Shown: piece after piece, positions 27,665 through 34,548 of the stretch
Layout: every line of letters starts with the position of its first letter
Numbering within the stretch: the stretch's first letter is position 1
Source: JACCTU01 sp963798985
Lineage (GTDB): Bacteria; Actinomycetota; Thermoleophilia; Gaiellales; Gaiellaceae
Assembly: GCA_963798985.1 (NCBI GenBank)
Contig: CAWCVL010000005.1
Span: 186,001 to 250,000, forward strand
Direction of reading: 5' to 3'
DNA: 64,000 nt
Translations under genes and position numbers: made by a program
The notes under the pieces: generated by a model
The model's database searches: none
Seen by the model: only the letters and a program-made list of their open reading frames with translations
What the model was told of the DNA's origin: nothing

Positions 27665-29641
27665 GTGCTCCGGATCCACGCCATCGGGCGGTTCTGGGTC
27701 GAGGTCGACGGCGAGGACCGCACGTCCCCGGCGTTCGATCGTGCGACCGCGCTCCTCGCCTGGCTGGCGCTGAACCCGGGCCTCCACGCTCGCTCCGCTG
27801 TTGCGTCCCGCTTCTGGCCCGACGTCCTCGACGAGAGCGCCCGGGCGAGCTTGCGGAGCGCGCTCTGGTCGTTGCGCCGGCAGCTCGGCGAGCAGGCGAA
27901 CGGCGCGCTCGTCGCGACGCGCGACCGCGTCGGGCTGGCCGACGGCGTCTGGGTCGATGCCGCCGAAGCCGATCGCCTCGAAGGGCTCGGACGCCTCGAA
28001 GAGGCACTCGAGCTCGGCGAGGGAGAGCTGCTGCCGGGCTTCGAGGACGAGTGGGTGCACGACGCGCGCGAGGAGCACGAAGCGCGGACGGCGTCCCTCC
28101 TCGAGCGCCTCGCCGGAGCTGCGGAGGCCGAGGGCGAGCTGGGCCGCGCCGTCGAGCTCTCTCGGCGTGCCGCCGCGCTGACTCCCTTGTCGGAGGAGTC
28201 GCACCGCGCGCTGATGCGCCGGCTCGCGGCGGCTGGCGACCGCTCGGGCTCGCTCGCGGTCTACGGCGAGCTCCGCACTCGCCTGCTGCAGACGATCCGC
28301 ATCGGCCTGTCTGACGAGACGCGCCGTCTCGCGGACACGCTGCGCGCCGATACGACGGCCACGCCGATACCCGCACAGCTCGGTCGAGTCGACACGGCAC
28401 TTTTCTTCGGTCGCGCCGCGGAGCTCGAACGGCTGCGCCGGCTGAGCGAGCGCGGCGAGGCGGTAAAAGTTGCGCTGATCGCCGGTGAGGCCGGCAGCGG
28501 CAAGACGCGCCTCGCGGCGCGCTATGCCGTCGAATGCGCAGCAGACGGGACCGCAGTTCTCTACGGCGCGTGCGGCGAGCAGGCGCTCGTCCCGTACGAG
28601 CCGTTCGCCGACGCCGTCGGCGTGCTGGGCGACACGGCGCTCGACGCAGCCGCCATCGAGGAGCGGCTCGCCGCGATCCCGGGCGACCGGCTGCTGCTCG
28701 TCCTCGACGACCTGCAGTGGGCGGACCGGGCCACGCTCGCTCTGCTCGGGCGCGTCGTCCGCGGCCACCTCTCCGAACGGCTCGCGGTCGTCGGCGCCTA
28801 CCGCGAGGACGAGGCGGAGGCACACCTGTACGGCGCGGTCTCAGACCTTCGTCGTCACTGTGAGGTGGATCGGATCGAGCTCGGCGGGCTGGCGCTCGCC
28901 GACGTCGCTGCGCTGATCGGCAGCGCGTTCGAGACGAGCGCCGCCGCCGCGCAAGCCCGCGCGATCCACGACCGCACCGGCGGCAACCCGTTCTACGTCC
29001 GCGAGCTCGCGCGTCATGTCGCCGACCGGCCGCGTACGTCGTTCGGCGACGTTCCCGAAGGGATCCGCGATCTCGTTCGCTCGCGCGTCGAGCGCCTCTC
29101 GACGACGTGCGCGGAAGCGCTGGCCGCTGCCGCGGTGCTCGGTGAAGCGTTCGACGTCGCGACGCTGTCGACTGTGTCCGGCGTCGACGACGACGCGCTC
29201 CTCTCGCTCCTCGAGGAGGCTGCGGCAGAAGGGCTTGTGGAGGAGGTCGGTGCGGGCCGCTACCGGTTCTCGCACGCGCTCACGCGCGATGCGGTGCACG
29301 CAGGCCTCGGGCCAAGCCGGCGCGCCCGACTGCATCGTGCGGCCGCGGAGGCGCTCGCGGCGCGCCAGGGCCTCGAGCCCGGCCCCCAGTTGGCCGAGAT
29401 CGCGCTGCACCGCTGCGAGGCCGCGGTCGGCGGGGACGGGGTCGACGACGCGGTCGAGCTCGCGGAGCTCGCGGCGAACTGGGCGCTCGAGAACGGGGCC
29501 GACGGCCAGGCCGTGCGCCTGCTGACCATGGCGCTCGCGATCCTCCCCGACGGTGACGTCCAACGGCGCCGCCAGCTCGCCAAGCTGCGCGCGGTCGCGT
29601 TCGCGCGCCTCTCGCACACGCTGATCGACCTGCCGGACTAG
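27665..29641 (+). CDS. SARP-type (BTAD) transcriptional activator with AAA/STAND ATPase domain
   Basis: 658 residues. An OmpR-like winged helix (about 1-90, LVLRIHAIGRFWVEVDG...) and a BTAD helical domain (about 95-240) form the SARP head. An AAA module follows with Walker A GEAGSGKTRLAARY near 275 and Walker B LLLVLDDLQWAD near 345. The C-terminal tetratricopeptide-like region is short. SARPs bind heptamer direct repeats, and such repeats lie in this gene's own promoter, so autoregulation and control of the divergent DUF4242/secreted operon are likely. It converges on DUF4242 copy 3. Confidence 0.85.
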   Translation: MLRIHAIGRFWVEVDGEDRTSPAFDRATALLAWLALNPGLHARSAVASRFWPDVLDESARASLRSALWSLRRQLGEQANGALVATRDRVGLADGVWVDAAEADRLEGLGRLEEALELGEGELLPGFEDEWVHDAREEHEARTASLLERLAGAAEAEGELGRAVELSRRAAALTPLSEESHRALMRRLAAAGDRSGSLAVYGELRTRLLQTIRIGLSDETRRLADTLRADTTATPIPAQLGRVDTALFFGRAAELERLRRLSERGEAVKVALIAGEAGSGKTRLAARYAVECAADGTAVLYGACGEQALVPYEPFADAVGVLGDTALDAAAIEERLAAIPGDRLLLVLDDLQWADRATLALLGRVVRGHLSERLAVVGAYREDEAEAHLYGAVSDLRRHCEVDRIELGGLALADVAALIGSAFETSAAAAQARAIHDRTGGNPFYVRELARHVADRPRTSFGDVPEGIRDLVRSRVERLSTTCAEALAAAAVLGEAFDVATLSTVSGVDDDALLSLLEEAAAEGLVEEVGAGRYRFSHALTRDAVHAGLGPSRRARLHRAAAEALAARQGLEPGPQLAEIALHRCEAAVGGDGVDDAVELAELAANWALENGADGQAVRLLTMALAILPDGDVQRRRQLAKLRAVAFARLSHTLIDLPD

Positions 29642-29943
29642 AGGTTCGCCGCAGACGCGCGGCGGCGAATTTCCTCGGGCGTCACGTCGTCGACGAGCTC
29701 GTAGACGTTCGTGATCGAGTGCGCGCCGAAGGCGTCGGCGTGCTCGCGGATCATCTCCTCGTCGGGAGCGCCGTAGACGCAGAAGGTCTTGATCGCACCC
29801 GCGTCGTCGACCACGACGTGACTGTGCTCCCAGACGATCTCCGGGAATCGCTCCGCGGCGATCCGGTCCGACCGAACCGAGGCAGCGAGCATGTCGTCGT
29901 CGGTGATCCGGTCGAAGAAGCGCTCGATCACGTAGCGCGGCAT
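29638..29943 (-). CDS. DUF4242 (SCO4226-like) small protein, copy 3
   Basis: 101 residues from ATG 29943, chosen over a TTG two codons earlier because TACGAT sits six bases upstream of it. Family features: MPRYVIERFF, VWEHSHVVVDDAGAIKTFCV and VYELVDDVTPEEI. It shares the WEHSHVVV core with copy 1. It overlaps the end of the SARP gene by four bases in a convergent arrangement. Confidence 0.8.
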   Translation of the reverse strand: MPRYVIERFFDRITDDDMLAASVRSDRIAAERFPEIVWEHSHVVVDDAGAIKTFCVYGAPDEEMIREHADAFGAHSITNVYELVDDVTPEEIRRRASAANL

Positions 29944-29949
29944 GGGCAA

Positions 29950-29955
29950 ATCGTA
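29950..29955 (-). promoter_or_regulatory. Candidate -10 box of DUF4242 copy 3
   Basis: Minus-strand TACGAT ends six bases before the ATG at 29943. Confidence 0.45.
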
Positions 29956-29966
29956 CTCCGGTCGAG

Positions 29967-30403
29967 TCAGCGCCGGAAGGGCCTGCGCTTGGGCGCGACG
30001 CTCGGTCGGGTGGGATCGATCAGCTCGGTCACGCTGTGCTCATCGAACAACGCTCGAAGCGCGTCGGCGCCCTTCTTGAGCTTGAAGTCCACTTCGTCCT
30101 TGTAGATCGGAACGATCGCGTACAGATGAACGGTGCGACCGTCGGGGAGCTCGATCCGATCGAAGCCGTCCGGCCCGAGCCTCGGCGGCTCGAGGAGCGC
30201 GCAGCAGGCGGGACCGTGTGCACGTCGACGTGGACGAGATCCGACACGAGCTCGTGCCAGACGGTCTGCTCGCCGGGGACGTGGCGCTCGAGATGCGCCG
30301 AGACGCCGTCGATCAGCGGGGCGTCTCCGACCGCCGGCTCGAACTCCCGCTCGCGCGCCTCGTGGCGGACGATGTCGCTCCCGCCCTCGCTGAACTCGCT
30401 CAA
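29967..30403 (-). CDS. SUFU (suppressor of fused) domain protein, frameshifted
   Basis: The N-terminal half reads SDIVRHEAREREFEPAVGD and ISAHLERHVPG-like sequence (here VSAHLERHVPGEQTVWHEL), ending near VDVHTVP. After a shift near 30215 it continues LLEPPRLGPDGFDRIELPDG, VHLYAIVPIYKDEVDFKLKK and ends RRPFRR at 29967. This order matches bacterial SUFU-domain proteins, which are often immunity-like or of unknown role. The TTG start at 30403 overlaps the stop of the dehydrogenase gene (TTGA), suggesting one operon. Function is not inferred. Confidence 0.65.
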
Positions 30404-31932
30404 CGGGTCTGCGGGAACCCCAGATCGACCTTGGACGTCGCCGGGTCCGGCCAACGCGACGTGACGACCTTGCCGCGCGTGTAGAAGGAGATCCCCTCCG
30501 GTCCGTAGATGTGCGTGTCGCCGAAGAGCGATGCCTTCCAGCCGCCGAACGAGTAGTACGCGACGGGCACCGGGATCGGCACGTTGATCCCGACCATTCC
30601 GGCCTGCACCTCGAACTGGAACCTCCGTGCGACGCCGCCGTCGCGCGTGAAGATCGCAGTGCCGTTGCCGTACGGGTTGTCGTTCACGAGTGAGACCGCC
30701 TCGTCGTACGTGTCGACGCGCGTGACGCCGAGCACGGGACCGAAGATCTCGTCGTCGTACGCCTTCATGCCGGGCTTCAGGTCGTCGAGCAGCGAGACGC
30801 CGAGCCAGAAGCCTTCGCCTTCCGGCGTCGACTCGCGGCCGTCGACGATGACCTTGCCGCCTTCGTCTGCGGTGCCTGCAACGTACGACGCGACCTTGTC
30901 GCGGTGCTCGCGCGTGACGAGCGGGCCCATCTCGGAGTCGGGCTGCATCCCGTCACCGACCTTCACCTTCGGGATGCGCGCCTTGACCGCCTCGATGAAG
31001 CGGTCCGCGACGTCGCCGACCGCGACCACCTGCGAGATCGCCATGCAGCGCTCGCCGGCGGAGCCGTACGCGGCGGAGACCGCAGCGTCGGCGGCCATGT
31101 CGACGTCGGCGTCGGGCAGCACGATCATGTGGTTCTTCGCGCCGCCGAGCGCCTGCGCGCGCTTGCCGTGCTTCGTCGCGTTCTCGTACACGTACTTGGC
31201 GATCGGGGTCGAGCCGACGAACGAGACCGCCTTGATCTCCGGGTGCTCGAGGATCGCGTCGACCGCGATCTTGTCGCCGTGCACGACGTTGAAGACGCCG
31301 TCGGGGACGCCGGCCTCCTTCAGCAGTTCAGCCGTGTAGATCGACGCGGACGGATCCTTCTCGGAAGGCTTGAGCACGAACGTGTTGCCGCACGCGAGCG
31401 CGGGCGCCCACATCCACATGGGCACCATCGCGGGAAAGTTGAACGGCGTGATGCCTGCGACGACGCCGAGCGGCTGGCGGATCGAGTAGACGTCGATCCC
31501 CGAGGAGGCCTGCTCGGAGAACTCGCCCTTCAAGAGCTCCGGGATCCCGCAGCAGTACTCGATCACTTCGAGCCCGCGCGCGACCTCGCCCATCGCGTCG
31601 GAGAGCACCTTGCCGTGCTCGGCGGTGAGCAGCTTCGCGATGTCCTCGCGGTGCACGTGGACGAGCTCTCGGATCCGGAAGAACAACTCGGTGCGGCGAG
31701 ACAGCGACATCGCACGCCACGCGGGAAATGCCTGCTTGGCAGCCTGGACCGCCTGGTCGATCTCCTCGACCGAGGCGAAGTCGACCTCTGCGGCCTGCCG
31801 GCCCTGCGCCGGGTTGTAGACGGGGCCGTTTCGACCCGACGTCCCGGCGACCGACTTGCCGCCGATCCAGTGTGAAATCCGCTTGACCTCGCCGCTCTTC
31901 GCGGCGACCGGTGCCTCTGCAATCTCCGTCAT
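30400..31932 (-). CDS. mmsA: CoA-acylating methylmalonate/malonate-semialdehyde dehydrogenase
   Basis: 510 residues from ATG 31932, with AGGAGG five bases upstream. Aldehyde dehydrogenase features: GITPFNFPAMVPMWMWAP for NAD binding, ALGGAKNHMIVLPDAD, catalytic Cys in YGSAGERCMAIS, and the C-terminal SFGGWKASLFGDTHIYG of the MmsA/IolA subfamily. It converts malonate or methylmalonate semialdehyde to acetyl- or propionyl-CoA, the last step of beta-alanine / beta-aminoisobutyrate breakdown. It diverges from the aminotransferase that makes its substrate. The open frame upstream of 31932 is ignored. Confidence 0.92.
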   Translation of the reverse strand: MTEIAEAPVAAKSGEVKRISHWIGGKSVAGTSGRNGPVYNPAQGRQAAEVDFASVEEIDQAVQAAKQAFPAWRAMSLSRRTELFFRIRELVHVHREDIAKLLTAEHGKVLSDAMGEVARGLEVIEYCCGIPELLKGEFSEQASSGIDVYSIRQPLGVVAGITPFNFPAMVPMWMWAPALACGNTFVLKPSEKDPSASIYTAELLKEAGVPDGVFNVVHGDKIAVDAILEHPEIKAVSFVGSTPIAKYVYENATKHGKRAQALGGAKNHMIVLPDADVDMAADAAVSAAYGSAGERCMAISQVVAVGDVADRFIEAVKARIPKVKVGDGMQPDSEMGPLVTREHRDKVASYVAGTADEGGKVIVDGRESTPEGEGFWLGVSLLDDLKPGMKAYDDEIFGPVLGVTRVDTYDEAVSLVNDNPYGNGTAIFTRDGGVARRFQFEVQAGMVGINVPIPVPVAYYSFGGWKASLFGDTHIYGPEGISFYTRGKVVTSRWPDPATSKVDLGFPQTR

Positions 31933-31970
31933 GGCTGCCTCCTCACGTGACAGGAGGACCCTAGCGCGAC

Positions 31971-31976
31971 TACGCT
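31971..31976 (+). promoter_or_regulatory. Candidate -10 box of the aminotransferase gene
   Basis: TACGCT ends seven bases before the ATG at 31984. The nearest AGGAGG (31952-31957) is too far away to serve as a ribosome-binding site for this start. Confidence 0.45.
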
Positions 31977-31983
31977 TCGCGCG

Positions 31984-33333
31984 ATGGCCGTCGTGGGCGA
32001 GGATCGCGAGCTCGGACAGCGGATTCGGGAGCTCGACAAGGAGTACGTCCTCCACTCCTGGTCGGTGCAGAGCCAGATCAACCCGCTGGCGGTGGCCGGC
32101 GCCGAGGGCTGCTGGTTCTGGGACTACGACGGGAACCGCTACCTCGACTTCGCCTCGCAGCTCGTCAACGTTTCGATCGGCCACCAGCACCCGAAGGTCG
32201 TCGCGGCGATCAAGGAGCAGGCCGACAAGCTGACGACGATCGGACCGCCGATGGCGCACGAGAAGCGCTCGGAGCTCGCGCGGCTGATCGCCGAGGTGAC
32301 GCCCGGCGACCTGAAGATGTCCTTCTTCACGAACGGCGGCGCGGAGGCGAACGAGAACGCGATCAAGCTCGCGCGCTGGGCGACCGGCCGCCAGAAGGTG
32401 ATCGCGCGCTACCGCTCGTACCACGGCGCGACCGCCGGCGCGATCACGCTGACGGGCGACCCGCGCCGCTGGCCCGCCGAGCCCGGCATCCCCGGCGTCG
32501 TGCGCATGCTCGACCCGTACACGTACCGCTGCCCTGCCGGTCACCCCGACCCGTGCCCTGTCTGCTCGGGCGGCCCACACCTCGAGGAGATCCTTCAGTA
32601 CGAAGGCGCACACACCGTCGCCGCCGTGATCCTCGAGACGATCGTCGGCACGAACGGGCTGATCGTGCCGCCGGACGGCTACCTGCAGTCGATCCGCGAG
32701 GTCTGTGACCGGCACGGCATCCTGCTGATCTGCGACGAGGTGATGGCGGGTTTCGGTCGCAGTGGCAAGTGGTTCGCGTGCGAGCACTGGGACGTCGTCC
32801 CCGACATCCTCACCGTCGCGAAGGGCATCAACTCGGGCTACGTCCCACTCGGCGCGATGGTCGTGAACGAGAAGCTCTCGGACTGGGTGAAGGACAAGCC
32901 GTTCGCGGGCGGGCTCACGTACTCCGGCCACGTGCTCGCGTGCGCGTCGGCGGTCGCGTCGATCGAGGCGTTCAAGGAGGAAGGCATCGTCGAGAACTCG
33001 GCGGCGCACGGCGAGTACCTCGCGGTCGAGCTACCGCGGCTCGCGGAGCGGCACCCGTCGATCGGCGACGTGCGAGGCAAGGGGCTGTTCTTCGGGCTCG
33101 AGCTCGTCACGAACCGCGAGACGCGCGAGCAGCTCGTCCCCTTCAACGCGGCGGGCGACGCCGCGGCGCCGGTCAACCGGATGGCGAAGGCAGCGATGGA
33201 GCGCGGCCTCTACCTCTTCGTGCACTGGAACGTCGTGATCATCGCGCCGCCGCTGACGATCACCCGCGAGGAACTCGACGAGGGTCTCGCTGTCCTCGAC
33301 GAGGTGCTCGCGATCGCAGACGAGTACACCTAG
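31984..33333 (+). CDS. Class III aminotransferase, beta-alanine/taurine:pyruvate type
   Basis: 449 residues. PLP-fold features: FTNGGAEANENAIKLARW near 115, RYRSYHGATAGAITLTGDPR, the acidic ILLICDEVMAGFGRSG, and the PLP Lys in TVAKGINSGYVPLGA near 281. The sequence is of the omega-amino acid:pyruvate / taurine:pyruvate type. Beside MmsA, and with the pyrimidine genes 8 kb away, transfer of the amino group of beta-alanine or 3-aminoisobutyrate is the likely reaction. An internal Cys cluster (CPAGHPDPCPVC near 180) is unusual to see but occurs in this subgroup. Confidence 0.88.
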   Translation: MAVVGEDRELGQRIRELDKEYVLHSWSVQSQINPLAVAGAEGCWFWDYDGNRYLDFASQLVNVSIGHQHPKVVAAIKEQADKLTTIGPPMAHEKRSELARLIAEVTPGDLKMSFFTNGGAEANENAIKLARWATGRQKVIARYRSYHGATAGAITLTGDPRRWPAEPGIPGVVRMLDPYTYRCPAGHPDPCPVCSGGPHLEEILQYEGAHTVAAVILETIVGTNGLIVPPDGYLQSIREVCDRHGILLICDEVMAGFGRSGKWFACEHWDVVPDILTVAKGINSGYVPLGAMVVNEKLSDWVKDKPFAGGLTYSGHVLACASAVASIEAFKEEGIVENSAAHGEYLAVELPRLAERHPSIGDVRGKGLFFGLELVTNRETREQLVPFNAAGDAAAPVNRMAKAAMERGLYLFVHWNVVIIAPPLTITREELDEGLAVLDEVLAIADEYT

Positions 33334-33353
33334 CTTGCCCGGCGGGAGGCGAG

Positions 33354-33701
33354 CTATGCCCCCGCCGAGCCTCGGCTCCGAAGGAGGGGGCCAACGGGGG
33401 AACCCTGGGTTCCCCCGTTCAACAGCAGGTCCCGGACGCGCTTGCCGCCGGCGAGGCCGACCCGCCGCTCGAGCAGCTCGGTCAGCTCGGATGGAGCGAC
33501 TCGCTCCTTGCGGGCAGCGGCGAGGAACTCCGCCACCGCCGGCTTCAGCTCGCCCGCGGCGTCGAACTGCCAGGACGGGTACTCCCACTCGCCCGAGTCG
33601 TTCCGGGTCGCGTAGAGCTCGCCGTCCTTGCGCATGCGGTCGATCCGCACCGGGTCGACGCCGAGTCGAAAGGCGAGCCAGGAGCCGGTCAGGTTTGCCA
33701 T
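33354..33701 (-). CDS. Small putative DNA-binding protein (115 aa)
   Basis: Starts at ATG 33701 behind AGGAGAG. The core reads GSWLAFRLGVDPVRIDRMRKDGELYATR, then EYPSWQFDAAGELKPAVAEFLAAAR. This resembles small excisionase- or antitoxin-type helix-turn-helix proteins in which a recognition helix is followed by a Trp/Gln-Phe motif. The last 20 or so codons are read from the repeat hairpin at 33393-33419, so the natural end may be near VRDLLL. It is the third gene of the cupin operon, just after a 42-residue membrane peptide. Confidence 0.5.
   Translation of the reverse strand: MANLTGSWLAFRLGVDPVRIDRMRKDGELYATRNDSGEWEYPSWQFDAAGELKPAVAEFLAAARKERVAPSELTELLERRVGLAGGKRVRDLLLNGGTQGSPVGPLLRSRGSAGA
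33393..33419. repeat. Hairpin repeat, copy A
   Basis: A perfect 13-bp inverted repeat (AACGGGGGAACCC, one-base loop, complement). On the minus strand a pyrimidine-rich tail (CCCTCCTTC) follows. Copy B at 63459-63484 shares both stem and tail. It lies at the 3 prime end of the minus-strand gene and could terminate it. Confidence 0.6.
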
Positions 33702-33712
33702 CGCTTCTCTCC

Positions 33713-33841
33713 TCAGGCCGGCCGGGGCGCGAGGCGCCCCGCCGGCTTCGTTGCGGACTTGATCCCCTTGACGACCCAGCCTCCCACGGCCAGCGAGAGC
33801 AGCGCAACCGCCAGAAGGGTGAGGTAGAGCCACTTCGGCAT
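33713..33841 (-). CDS. Small single-pass membrane protein (42 aa)
   Basis: ATG 33841 follows AAGGAGC. The product has one helix, WLYLTLLAVALLSLAVGGWVV, and a basic Pro-rich tail KSATKPAGRLAPRPA. It lies between the cupin gene (16 bp upstream) and the DNA-binding-like gene (11 bp downstream), so all three appear co-transcribed. Function unknown. Confidence 0.55.
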   Translation of the reverse strand: MPKWLYLTLLAVALLSLAVGGWVVKGIKSATKPAGRLAPRPA

Positions 33842-33857
33842 CTCGTGCTCCTTTCGC

Positions 33858-34428
33858 CTACGTCGTTGCCGCGACGAGCTCGCCCGCCGGGGCGTAGTGG
33901 GGCTGGAAGCCGAGGCTTCGACCGATCGGTGCGCCCATCGCCAGCGCCGCCTTCTGCATCCACCTCGGCACGACCGGGAGCTGCACGTCCTCGAAGTGGT
34001 GGTTCGCGATCACCGCGAGCCGCAACGGGTTCGGCATCCCCTTCTTGCTCGTCTTGCCGTCGGCCGCGAGGCCGAACATCGTCTCGATCAGCTGCTCGAA
34101 CTGGAGCGCGGGGCGGACCTCGCGCGCGGAACACGAGCTCGTCCTCGCCGGCGTTCCACCACTTGTGGGCGACCCGCGGCTCGACCACGACGACGCCTTC
34201 CGCCCTGGCTTCAACCGTCTTCCGGCCGATCTTCGCTCCGAGCGTGCCGCTCAGCACCTCGAAGGTCTCGGTCTGGTGCGGGTGGACGTGCGCCGCGGCG
34301 ACGACCGCGCCGGGGGCGGCGCGAAGCTCGATCAGCACGTACTCCCCGTCGGTCTGCGCCGCCGTCTTCAGGAACGTCATCCGCTCCTTCGTGACGGGGT
34401 TCATCAGAGTGTCGCCTGCCTTGATCAT
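33858..34428 (-). CDS. Cupin-domain protein (one frameshift)
   Basis: Starts at ATG 34428 after GAGGAGG. The cupin metal motif is HVHPHQTETFEVLSGTLG (about 53-70), with the second motif VEPRVAHKWWNAGEDE. A +1 error near 34128 interrupts the frame; the continuation EVRPALQFEQLIETMFGLAADGK (shown in short parts: EVRPALQFEQLIE, MFGLAADGK) and PNPLRLAVIANHHFEDVQLP is typical of cupins of about 190 residues with a C-terminal helical region. Corrected length 189. The metal and substrate are unknown. First gene of a three-gene operon. Confidence 0.75.
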
Positions 34429-34510
34429 CGCTGCCTCCTCAAGAGTCGCTTGGTCAACCTCTCGATGCGCTGATCCTGCGCCAGCGGGGGCAGCGGTCGC
34501 ATCGGGGCGA

Positions 34511-34541
34511 CCCCCCAAGATCGACACCAGGTTTTGGGGGG
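34511..34541. terminator. Hairpin after the LuxR-type regulator gene
   Basis: CCCCCCAA at 34511-34518 pairs with TTGGGGGG at 34534-34541. It lies eight bases beyond the stop of the minus-strand regulator and upstream of the cupin gene, so it may separate the two transcripts. Confidence 0.45.
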
Positions 34542-34548
34542 CCGGCGT

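Noticed and set aside
31938..31957. Palindrome CCTCCTCACGTGACAGGAGG between mmsA and the aminotransferase gene
   Set aside because: The CCTCCT arm is simply the mmsA ribosome-binding site and the centre is not symmetric, so an operator is not needed to explain it.
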